NCBI GenBank assembly: GCA_003165095.1
Contig: PLSH01000074.1
Coordinates: 7,021 to 19,556 of the forward strand
Length of the DNA: 12,536 bases
Source of the DNA: Acidobacteriaceae bacterium
GTDB taxonomy: Bacteria > Acidobacteriota > Terriglobia > Terriglobales > Acidobacteriaceae
Direction of reading: 5' to 3'
Below are positions 6,208-12,536 of this stretch, piece after piece (within the stretch, counting starts at the first letter, position 1; every line of letters begins with the position of its first letter). Position numbers and translations under genes: made by a program. The notes under the pieces were generated by a model. The model was not told where the DNA came from and did no database searches. It saw only the letters and a program-made list of their open reading frames with translations.

Positions 6208-7401
6208 ATGACTACGCAGGCTGTGGAACACGAGTTGGTATTGGCGCGGCGGATGGCGCGGCTGGGAACGGAAACGGCGTTTGAGGTTCTCAGCAAGGCC
6301 AAGGCACTGGAGCGGCAGGGCCGCAACATCATTCATCTGGAGATCGGGGAGCCCGATTTCGATACCCCAAAGCACGTAGTGGAAGCCGCCGTGGATGCGC
6401 TGCGCGGGGGGTGGACGCATTATGGCCCGTCAGCCGGATTGCCGGAATTGCGCGATGCGATTGCCCGGTATGTGAGCCGTACGCGCGGGGTTGCGGTGCA
6501 GCCCGAGGAAGTGGTCGTGGTCCCCGGCGGCAAGCCCATCATGTTCTACGTCATGCTGGCGCTCATCGACGAGGGAGACGAGGTGATCTATCCCAACCCC
6601 GGATTTCCCATCTACGAGTCGATGATCAACTACGCCGGCGGCACGGCTGTGCCTATTCCACTGCGCGAGGAGCGGGATTTCGCGATGGACGTGGACGAAA
6701 TGGCGCGGCTGATTACTCCCCGCACGCGTTTGATCATTCTCAATTCACCGCAAAACCCAACCGGCGGCGTGTTGGGGCGCGCGGATGTCGAGCGCGCGGC
6801 CCGGGCCATTGGAAACAGGAACATCCTGGTGCTCGCCGACGAGATTTACAGCCGGTTGCAGTTCGAGGGCGAGCCGTTCTCAATCATGAGCGTGCCGGGT
6901 ATGCAGGAACGGACCATCCTGCTCGACGGTTTCTCAAAGACCTACGCGATGACCGGATGGCGGATTGGTTACGGCGTCATGCGCGCGGACCTGGCCGCGC
7001 AGATCACGCGGCTGATGACCAACTCGAACTCCTGCACCGCCAGCTTTACGCAACGCGCCGCTTTGGCCGCCCTTGAAGGCGACCAGAGCGCCGTGGGCGC
7101 AATGCGTGCGGAATTTGAGCGGCGCAGCCGGGTCTTTGTCGATGGCCTGAACCGGATCGAGGGCTTCAGGGCGCGTATGCCGAAGGGCGCCTTCTACGTG
7201 TTCGCGAATGTCGAGGGCACGGGATGGACGTCGAAGGCGCTCGCCGATGCCCTGCTGGAAGAAGCAGGCGTAGCGGCGCTGGCGGGCACCGCATTCGGGC
7301 GTTATGGCGAGGGATACGTGCGCTTCAGCGTGGCCAATTCCATGGAGAACCTGGTGGAAGCCCTGAGGCGGATCGAGGCCTGGACACAGGCGCGGTTATA
7401 G
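6208..7401 (+). CDS. PLP-dependent class I aminotransferase (aspartate aminotransferase-like)
   Basis: The 397-aa protein is a complete fold-type I aminotransferase. Visible active-site elements are GEPDFDTP (substrate loop, 47-54), NSPQNPTGG with Asn183, ADEIYS with Asp211 and Tyr214, the PLP Schiff-base lysine Lys244 in DGFSKTYAMTGWRIGY, and Arg372 in YVRFSVANS for the substrate carboxylate. It probably transfers the amino group of aspartate or another amino acid to 2-oxoglutarate in the cytoplasm. Exact amino donor preference (Asp, Ala, aromatic) cannot be fixed. GGAG at 6196-6199 sits 8 nt before the ATG. The transketolase gene starts 16 nt after the stop, so they form an operon from the promoter at 6101-6128. 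The product may supply amino acids linked to the erythrose-4-phosphate made by transketolase; that link is inference. Confidence 0.9.
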   Translation: MTTQAVEHELVLARRMARLGTETAFEVLSKAKALERQGRNIIHLEIGEPDFDTPKHVVEAAVDALRGGWTHYGPSAGLPELRDAIARYVSRTRGVAVQPEEVVVVPGGKPIMFYVMLALIDEGDEVIYPNPGFPIYESMINYAGGTAVPIPLREERDFAMDVDEMARLITPRTRLIILNSPQNPTGGVLGRADVERAARAIGNRNILVLADEIYSRLQFEGEPFSIMSVPGMQERTILLDGFSKTYAMTGWRIGYGVMRADLAAQITRLMTNSNSCTASFTQRAALAALEGDQSAVGAMRAEFERRSRVFVDGLNRIEGFRARMPKGAFYVFANVEGTGWTSKALADALLEEAGVAALAGTAFGRYGEGYVRFSVANSMENLVEALRRIEAWTQARL

Positions 7402-7417
7402 CGCAAAGGAGAGAGTG

Positions 7418-9457
7418 ATGGCGCTGAGAGATTCGATGACGGGGCACGTAACGAAAAACTATTCGATTGAAGAACTGGTGGATGCGGCGCGAGTAATGCG
7501 CGGTTACAACCTGGTAGCGCTGTGTGCGGCGGGATCGGGCCACGCGGGAGGTACGTTGTCCATCATGGACCTGGCCGCTGCGCTCTACCTGCACGCGGCG
7601 GAGCACGATCCGGCTAATCCGGCTTGGCCTGACCGGGATCGGATCATCTGGTCCGCGGGACACAAGGCGCCGGCCCTGTACGTGTCGCTGGGGATGGCGG
7701 GGTTCTGTCCCATCGAGGAGGTAGTAACGCTGCGCAAACTCAGCTCGCCGTTTCAGGGCCATCCTCACTGGCTGAAATTGCCGGGCGTAGAGGTCTCAAC
7801 CGGATCGCTCGGCCAGGGATTGAGCATTTCGGTCGGCATGGCGCTGGCCGCGCGCATCGATAGCAAGAAGCACAAGATCTTCTGCCTTATGGGTGATGGC
7901 GAGCAGCAGGAAGGCCAGGTGTGGGAGGCGGCAATGGAGGCCGGGCATTTCCACCTCGACAACATCGTGGCAATCGTGGACTGCAACCGGCTGCAGATCG
8001 ACGGCTGGGTGAAGGATGTGATGGAGGTCGAGCCGCTGGCGGCCAAGTACGCGAGCTTCGGCTGGGACGTGCTTCATGTGGACGGCCACGACATGACGCA
8101 AGTGGTTGATGCGCTTGATCGGGCGCGCGCGGCCACTGGACGGCCGGTGGTGATTCTGGCCGCCACCGTCAAAGGCAAAGGCGTGAGCTTCATGGAAAAC
8201 GCGGCGGGCTGGCACGGCAAGTCGCCAAACCGCGAGGAGTTGGCCGCGGCGCTCTCTGAGTTGGGGCTGACGGAGCGCTTGCCGGTCGACGAACTGCTCA
8301 AGAAGGCCACGCACTACCAGGAAGAGGTTGACCGCAGACTCGAAGCCAAAATGCCGCGCTTCTCTCGCGACTACTGGTGGAACGCGGGCGGCACAATGAA
8401 GGTGAAGATGGAGCCCACGCGCAAGGGCTTTGGGAAGGCGCTGGCTGAGAACGGCGGCGACGAGCGCGTGGTGTGTATCGGGCTCGATATTTCGGGATCG
8501 ATCACGATTGCGGACTTTTACGCCGGCAAGCCGGAGCGGGCGCGGCGCTGGATCAGCATGGGCATTGCGGAGCAGTCGGCCACTTCGGCCGCGGCCGGGC
8601 TGGCGCGCGAAGGCAAGCTGCCGGTGCTCGGTTCTTACGCCACGTTTTCAGCGGCACGGAATCTTGACCAGGTTCGCGTTTCCATCTGCTACTCAAAACT
8701 GAACGTCTTCATCGCCGGTGCGCACGCGGGCGTGTCGGTGGGGCCGGACGGCGCTACGCACCAGGCGCTCGAAGATCTGTTCGCGATGATGGGCTTGCCC
8801 AATATGGTTGTGGTTGCGCCGTGTGACGCGGTGGAGGCGCGCAAGTCGACCCAGCATCTGCTGCTCGAGCACACCGGCCCAAAATACATCCGTTTCGCGC
8901 GCGAGGCTACGCCGGTAGTCACTGGCGAAAATACGCCGTTTGTCTTCGGCAAGGCAAACGCGATCCGCCTGCGCACGGAACAGGCCGATTTTGCCGCAGC
9001 GTTTGAAACCAGGCTGGCCGAGGATTACGCGAACGAGCATGAGGACCTGAGCATCGTCGCCTGCGGGCCGATGGTTCCTGAAGCCATGCGCGCGGCGTGG
9101 ATTCTGAAACGCGAACTCGGCTATGAAACTCGCGTGCTGAACCTGCACACGCTCAAGCCTATCGACGAAGAGACCATTGTGCGCGCAGCGCGCGAAACCG
9201 GCGTGGTAATAACCGCCGAGGAGCACCAGGTTGGTGCGCTGGCCGGGCGCGTGAGCTCCATTCTAAGCGCCAGCCACGAGTTATACGGCCTGCCGGTCAT
9301 TACCGGTGCAATCGGCGTAAAGGATCGCTTTGGCGATTCGGGCGCGCCGTGGGAACTGGTGAAGGAACTCGAAGTAAGCGCCGAGCACATCGCCGCCAAG
9401 GCTATGGAGCTGATGGCGGTGAAGAAGCAGGGCGCGCCGAGGCTGGCGATGGCGTGA
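7418..9457 (+). CDS. tkt: Transketolase, single-chain form of the split-subunit type
   Basis: Transketolase moves two-carbon units between sugar phosphates with thiamine diphosphate (ThDP) and Mg2+ in the pentose phosphate pathway. I chose the ATG at 7418 (679 aa) because AAGGAG at 7406-7411 lies 6 nt upstream; a GTG at 7415 would be too close. The N-terminal ThDP-binding half (about 1-285) shows GSGHAGG, SAGHKAPALY, TGSLGQGLS, the GDG motif at 159-161 with NRLQIDG, and KGKGVSFMEN. A linker (about 285-325) leads to the pyrimidine-binding domain with catalytic Glu385 in GIAEQ, then HAGVSVGPDGATHQ and a C-terminal domain (from about 520). The sequence style matches the two-subunit transketolases of archaea and some bacteria, here joined into one chain. 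A related alpha-keto-acid or DXS-like enzyme is less likely. Confidence 0.92.
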   Translation: MALRDSMTGHVTKNYSIEELVDAARVMRGYNLVALCAAGSGHAGGTLSIMDLAAALYLHAAEHDPANPAWPDRDRIIWSAGHKAPALYVSLGMAGFCPIEEVVTLRKLSSPFQGHPHWLKLPGVEVSTGSLGQGLSISVGMALAARIDSKKHKIFCLMGDGEQQEGQVWEAAMEAGHFHLDNIVAIVDCNRLQIDGWVKDVMEVEPLAAKYASFGWDVLHVDGHDMTQVVDALDRARAATGRPVVILAATVKGKGVSFMENAAGWHGKSPNREELAAALSELGLTERLPVDELLKKATHYQEEVDRRLEAKMPRFSRDYWWNAGGTMKVKMEPTRKGFGKALAENGGDERVVCIGLDISGSITIADFYAGKPERARRWISMGIAEQSATSAAAGLAREGKLPVLGSYATFSAARNLDQVRVSICYSKLNVFIAGAHAGVSVGPDGATHQALEDLFAMMGLPNMVVVAPCDAVEARKSTQHLLLEHTGPKYIRFAREATPVVTGENTPFVFGKANAIRLRTEQADFAAAFETRLAEDYANEHEDLSIVACGPMVPEAMRAAWILKRELGYETRVLNLHTLKPIDEETIVRAARETGVVITAEEHQVGALAGRVSSILSASHELYGLPVITGAIGVKDRFGDSGAPWELVKELEVSAEHIAAKAMELMAVKKQGAPRLAMA

Positions 9458-9468
9458 GGACGATTCTT

Positions 9469-9485
9469 GCGTAAAAACTTTACGC
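9469..9485. terminator. Short hairpin between convergent transketolase and EF-P-like genes
   Basis: GCGTAAA (9469-9475) and TTTACGC (9479-9485) pair perfectly across an AAC loop. The 22-bp gap between the stops contains most of it, and the stop codon of the EF-P-like gene (9480-9482) is inside the stem. AT-rich pairs at the loop end and no T-tract make it a weak terminator. It could act on both strands. Confidence 0.3.
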
Positions 9486-10055
9486 GCGCCCGGCGAACTC
9501 CCGGGTCTCGGTCGAAACTCTTATCTTTTCGCCTTCCTTGATGAAGAAAGGAACGCGGATTTCCAAACCTGTTTCGAGTTTGGCGGCCTTGGTCACGCTG
9601 CCGCTGGCCGTATCGCCGCGCGTGGCCGGCTCCGTGTATGTGACGGCCAGCTCCACCTGGGCCGGCAGGCGCAGGCTGATGGGATTGCCGTTGTACTTGT
9701 CTACCTGCAGGATCGCGCCTTCAAGCAGGAAATCAAGTGCATCGCCAAGCTTGTCGGGTGAGAGCGTAAGGGTGTCGAAAGTGGTCTGGTCCAGGAAGTA
9801 GGAACCATCCCCATCTGAGTAGAGATAGGATGCCTCGACCGTATCGAGATCGGGCTCCTTGAATTTGTCGCTCGCCTTGAAGGTCTTGTCGAAGACGGCG
9901 CGGGTAAGCAGGTTGCGCATCTTCAGGCGAACCAGCGTCTGTCCGCCACGGGCAGTCGGAGTAGACACTTCCACGTCGAGACAGTAATAAGGGGTGTTCT
10001 CAAGCTCGAAGAACATCTTTCGTTTAATGTCGATGGCATCGATCAGTGCGGCCAT
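9480..10055 (-). CDS. efpL: Elongation factor P paralogue, EfpL/YeiP type
   Basis: EF-P family proteins bind the ribosome next to the P-site tRNA and relieve stalling at polyproline and similar motifs. The 191-aa product has the KOW-like N-terminal domain (1-65), the central OB domain (about 70-130) and the C-terminal OB domain (about 135-191). The tip loop reads STPTARGGQTLVR, with Arg36 at the end. This is one residue longer than the E. coli EF-P loop around Lys34 and resembles the SPTARG loop of E. coli YeiP/EfpL. The C-terminus GEKIRVSTETREFAGRA is also YeiP-like, whereas LKMRNLLTRAVFDKTFKASDK is EF-P-like. Arg at the tip suggests no lysylation. Ordinary EF-P remains an alternative name. 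AAGGA lies about 7 nt before the ATG. It may be cotranscribed with the DUF6807 gene 61 bp upstream. Confidence 0.85.
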   Translation of the reverse strand: MAALIDAIDIKRKMFFELENTPYYCLDVEVSTPTARGGQTLVRLKMRNLLTRAVFDKTFKASDKFKEPDLDTVEASYLYSDGDGSYFLDQTTFDTLTLSPDKLGDALDFLLEGAILQVDKYNGNPISLRLPAQVELAVTYTEPATRGDTASGSVTKAAKLETGLEIRVPFFIKEGEKIRVSTETREFAGRA

Positions 10056-10116
10056 GAAGGTTCCTTTGGGAGATGGTGAGTACGAACCAGAATATCAGTG
10101 CTGACTCGCCGACTCG

Positions 10117-11190
10117 CTATTTCGCTTCCGTAGCGAAGGCGTCTGCTGCCTTATTCAGCTCGTCCGTCGTCTCGGCGTTCGGGTAGATGACGATGCGGTA
10201 GCGGAAGGTCGCCGATTGCCCCTTTTCAAGCGTGTATTTGAAAGGCGCCTGCTTCGGATCGAAGACGCCTCTGCCGAGCGGGTTGGCGGCGAAGAGCCCG
10301 TATCCGCGCGCGTGCCAGTAGGTTGGATAGCCGGGATTGCCAGGATGGTCGAAGATCGCGATCGTGTCGGTGTGGCCGCCGTCGTGGCCGGTCAGCGAGC
10401 ACCAGCGGCCGCGCGTGGCCCACACCGCTTCGCCTTTCACGCCCTCGCTGGTCAGGTATTCGCCGGTCGGCGGAGCCACGCCAGGAAGATTGGCTGCCGC
10501 GGCCACGTTGGTGGCGTTGCCGTTGGCGTCAGTAAAGACGCCGCCCTTTTCCTCAGGCGACTCGAGCCAGCGCGCGACACGCAGGCCCAGCAATCCCTCC
10601 TTGTCGTCGTTGAAGACGACAAGGTCGAGAGCTTTGAGCTTGGCAATGACGTCAATGATGTGGGCGTGGCCCTGGCGCTCGAAAACGTAGCGCGTGGTCT
10701 CGGTCAGAATTTTCTGGTTCTCGCCGGTAATCCACGTGGAATCGGTGACCAGCTCCCCCTGGTTGACGCCGCTTTTTGCCAACACAACCTTATTGAAGAC
10801 CACAGAGCCCATTTTGGAGCGATTTTCAGGCTTGGTGGCGTCGGTGTTGTTCCAGAAGTCGAATCCATTGGCATTGCCATAGTTGAACCACAGGCCGGCG
10901 TGGTGCGGATGGTCGGTGCGCTCGCTGGGCCGCGGCTGGAGCGGGTAGCCGCGCGTCACCGTCACGCCGTCCGAATCAAGGATCGGATAGAGGACGGGCT
11001 TCTTGAGCGAAGTGGGCCAGATGTACGAGGTAAAAGGCTTGCCGTCGATGGTGATGTCGACGCGGCGGTTGGCCACGTCGGGAACGACCTGAACGCCTTT
11101 GGCGGGTGCGGCGGTTAACGGGAGCGCAGCCATAAGGCAGAGCCCAACCAGGCTCGAAAGAGCTTGCGAAAGCGAATTCCTGCAAATCAT
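10117..11190 (-). CDS. Exported DUF6807 (PmoA-like) family protein
   Basis: The start at 11190 gives 357 aa with a signal peptide at residues 1-30 (hydrophobic core SLVGLCLMAALPL, cleavage near TAA|PA). A longer frame from 11271 adds a basic, non-signal extension and is less likely. The mature protein shows the DUF6807 pattern. It has RTDHPHHAGLWFNYG with His94, His96 and His97, a central NDDKEGLLGLRVARWLE segment, TGHDGGHTDTIAIFDHPGNPGYPTYWHARGYGLFAANPLGRG, and a C-terminal beta strand region. Many databases call this family PmoA methane oxygenase, but it is unrelated to methane monooxygenase. Members occur among sugar-utilisation genes, and the beta-rich pattern would fit a carbohydrate-active or lectin-like role. 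The enzymatic activity is unknown. It is divergent from ribulokinase, which suggests a link to pentose-containing substrates. Confidence 0.8.
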   Translation of the reverse strand: MICRNSLSQALSSLVGLCLMAALPLTAAPAKGVQVVPDVANRRVDITIDGKPFTSYIWPTSLKKPVLYPILDSDGVTVTRGYPLQPRPSERTDHPHHAGLWFNYGNANGFDFWNNTDATKPENRSKMGSVVFNKVVLAKSGVNQGELVTDSTWITGENQKILTETTRYVFERQGHAHIIDVIAKLKALDLVVFNDDKEGLLGLRVARWLESPEEKGGVFTDANGNATNVAAAANLPGVAPPTGEYLTSEGVKGEAVWATRGRWCSLTGHDGGHTDTIAIFDHPGNPGYPTYWHARGYGLFAANPLGRGVFDPKQAPFKYTLEKGQSATFRYRIVIYPNAETTDELNKAADAFATEAK

Positions 11191-11349
11191 GACAATCCCC
11201 GGGGGCTGGCAGCCCCTTCCGCGCAAATGGACTCTCAGAGAATCGTATATGCGCGTGGCCATACGTTGCACGAACGACGCACGACGCGTTCCTTTGCGAT
11301 GGTGTACTCTGGTGGGCGAATCAGAAAGCGTTTACCGGGAGCGTTTCTC
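11191..11349. other. Divergent intergenic region between DUF6807 and ribulokinase genes
   Basis: The 159-bp gap must hold both promoters. It contains a tandem ACGACGC repeat (11274-11287) flanked by the inverted arms GAACG (11272-11276) and CGTTC (11287-11291). This is a possible operator, but a weak one. No convincing -35/-10 pair stands out on either strand. Confidence 0.25.
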
Positions 11350-12536
11350 ATGAGCATTGTTGCCGGGGTTGATTTTGGCACACTCAGCGTTCGCGTCACT
11401 CTGGTCGACAGCGAAAAAGGGCCCATAGGCACCGCGTCGGCCTCATATCCGCTGCACCGCCGTCGCGACGATCCCAACTACGCCACGCAGTCTCACGTGG
11501 ACCAGATGACGGCGCTGGCCGCCGCCACGCGTGACGCACTTAAGAGCACCGGCGTCAGCGGCGCCGCGGTCACCGCCATCGCGCTCGATACCACCGGCTC
11601 CAGCGTCATTCCCGTGGGCCAAGGGCTGGAGCCACTCGACGAATACTACCTGTGGTGCGATCATCGCGCCTTCGCCGAAGCCGAAGAGATCACCTCTAAG
11701 GCGCATCAACTGGGCTTTGAAGGCATCGAGTGGTGCGGCGGCGTCTACTCGCACGAGTGGGGCTTTGCCAAGCTGCTGCACTGGCTGCGTCACAACCGTG
11801 ATAAGCGCGCACGCTTCGTCACGGCGCTCGAACACTGCGACATGGTTGCGGCTACGCTGAGCGGCGTCAACGAGGCCGGCAAGCTCAAGCGCAGCGTCTG
11901 CGCGATGGGTCACAAATGGATGTGGAACCCCAGGTGGGGCGGGCTGCCACCGGAGGAATTTCTGGTGGCCGTGGATCCGCTGTTTGCCGGCGTGCGCGCC
12001 AAGATCGGCGGCGAGTACCTGACCAGCGACCGCGTGGCCGGACATCTTTCCGCAAAGTGGGCTGAAGCACTTGGGCTCGACGCCGGCATTCCCATCCCGG
12101 TGGGCGCATTCGACGCGCACTGGGACGCCATTGGCTCGAATATCCGCGAAGGCGATGTGGTCAACGTCGTGGGTACCTCCACGTGCATCATTGCCATGGC
12201 CCGGGAAGCCGAACTTGTTCCCGGTGTGTGCGGCGTGGTACCGGGAAGCGTGCATCCCGATTACACCGGCATCGAAGCTGGCCTCTCGGCCACCGGCGAT
12301 ATCTTTGACGCCATCGCCCGCCGCGCCAACTCCACCGTTTCCGCCCTCTCAGAAGGGCTCGACGCATACAAAGCGGGCCAGACCGGCCTGCTGCGCCTGA
12401 CTTGGGACAACGGCGATCGCACGGTGCTCGTGAATCCTGAACTTGGCGGCGTCACGCTGGGGTGGAACCTGGTGCACACCGCGCAGGACGAACTTTTTGC
12501 GGCCATCGAAGGCACCGCCTTCCACACCCGCATCAT
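11350..12536 (+). CDS. araB: Ribulokinase (FGGY family), C-terminus beyond window
   Basis: The reading frame starts at ATG 11350, with GGGAG at 11337-11341, 8 nt upstream. It runs off the window after 395 of roughly 550 codons. AraB phosphorylates L-ribulose to L-ribulose 5-phosphate, the second step of L-arabinose use. Visible signatures are the first phosphate loop GVDFGTLSVR (Asp8), PLHRRRDDPNYATQSHVDQM, ALDTTGSSVIPV, YYLWCDHRAFAEAEEIT, and GAFDAHWDAIGSNI, where Asp255 is the likely catalytic base. The phosphate-binding loop VVGTSTCIIAM follows at about 269-279. The Thr-Gly-Ser and WCDHR motifs point to ribulokinase and away from xylulokinase or glycerol kinase. araD and araA may follow downstream but are not visible. 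Opposite orientation to the DUF6807 gene allows shared control. Confidence 0.92.
   Translation, partial: MSIVAGVDFGTLSVRVTLVDSEKGPIGTASASYPLHRRRDDPNYATQSHVDQMTALAAATRDALKSTGVSGAAVTAIALDTTGSSVIPVGQGLEPLDEYYLWCDHRAFAEAEEITSKAHQLGFEGIEWCGGVYSHEWGFAKLLHWLRHNRDKRARFVTALEHCDMVAATLSGVNEAGKLKRSVCAMGHKWMWNPRWGGLPPEEFLVAVDPLFAGVRAKIGGEYLTSDRVAGHLSAKWAEALGLDAGIPIPVGAFDAHWDAIGSNIREGDVVNVVGTSTCIIAMAREAELVPGVCGVVPGSVHPDYTGIEAGLSATGDIFDAIARRANSTVSALSEGLDAYKAGQTGLLRLTWDNGDRTVLVNPELGGVTLGWNLVHTAQDELFAAIEGTAFHTRI

Noticed and set aside
10216..11118. Plus-strand open frame of 300 codons opposite DUF6807
   Set aside because: Its composition is that of an antisense shadow, and the minus-strand product has conserved DUF6807 motifs and a signal peptide.
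11443..12255. Minus-strand open frame of 270 codons opposite ribulokinase
   Set aside because: Antisense shadow of a well-supported FGGY kinase with intact motifs.

Overview
The window looks like chromosomal DNA from a G+C-rich Gram-negative bacterium, most likely Acidobacteriota (Terriglobia-like). This is inferred from the style of the PQQ-type sugar dehydrogenase, the one-piece transketolase of split-subunit type, the outer-membrane porin and the carbohydrate genes. There are eleven protein genes, two of them cut by the window edges. I see no RNA gene, insertion sequence, phage gene or CRISPR array. Intergenic gaps are short (largest 264 bp).

Layout. 1-1040 (minus): 5' part of an exported beta-propeller sugar dehydrogenase. 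It is divergent from an exported methionine sulfoxide reductase MsrA (1305-1988, plus), and the shared 264-bp gap holds two dyads. 2188-4019 (plus): a phosphohexomutase followed 17 bp later by an FtsB/DivIC-type division protein. 4064-5530 (minus): an OprB-type porin, convergent with the division gene and divergent from a small CsoR/RcnR/FrmR-family metal sensor (5654-5926, plus). Their 123-bp spacer carries two 17-bp TACC-N7-GGTA dyads. One of these directly follows a consensus -35 box for the porin. 6208-9457 (plus): class I aminotransferase plus transketolase, an apparent two-gene operon behind a recognisable promoter that a 22-bp palindrome overlaps. 9480-11190 (minus): an EF-P paralogue of EfpL/YeiP type and, upstream of it, an exported DUF6807 protein. 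11350-end (plus): the first 395 codons of a ribulokinase (AraB), divergent from DUF6807.

How it fits together. Several genes serve sugar and pentose metabolism: periplasmic sugar oxidation, hexose phosphate isomerisation, transketolase, L-ribulose phosphorylation, and DUF6807 probably in carbohydrate processing. The most interesting unit is the porin and metal-sensor pair. The sensor has the complete His3/Cys35/His60/His64 ligand set known from the Ni/Co sensor RcnR, on a backbone that resembles the formaldehyde sensor FrmR. It sits opposite an outer-membrane porin instead of an efflux pump or a formaldehyde dehydrogenase. The second point of interest is the EF-P paralogue, which has an EfpL-like lengthened tip loop on an EF-P-like body.
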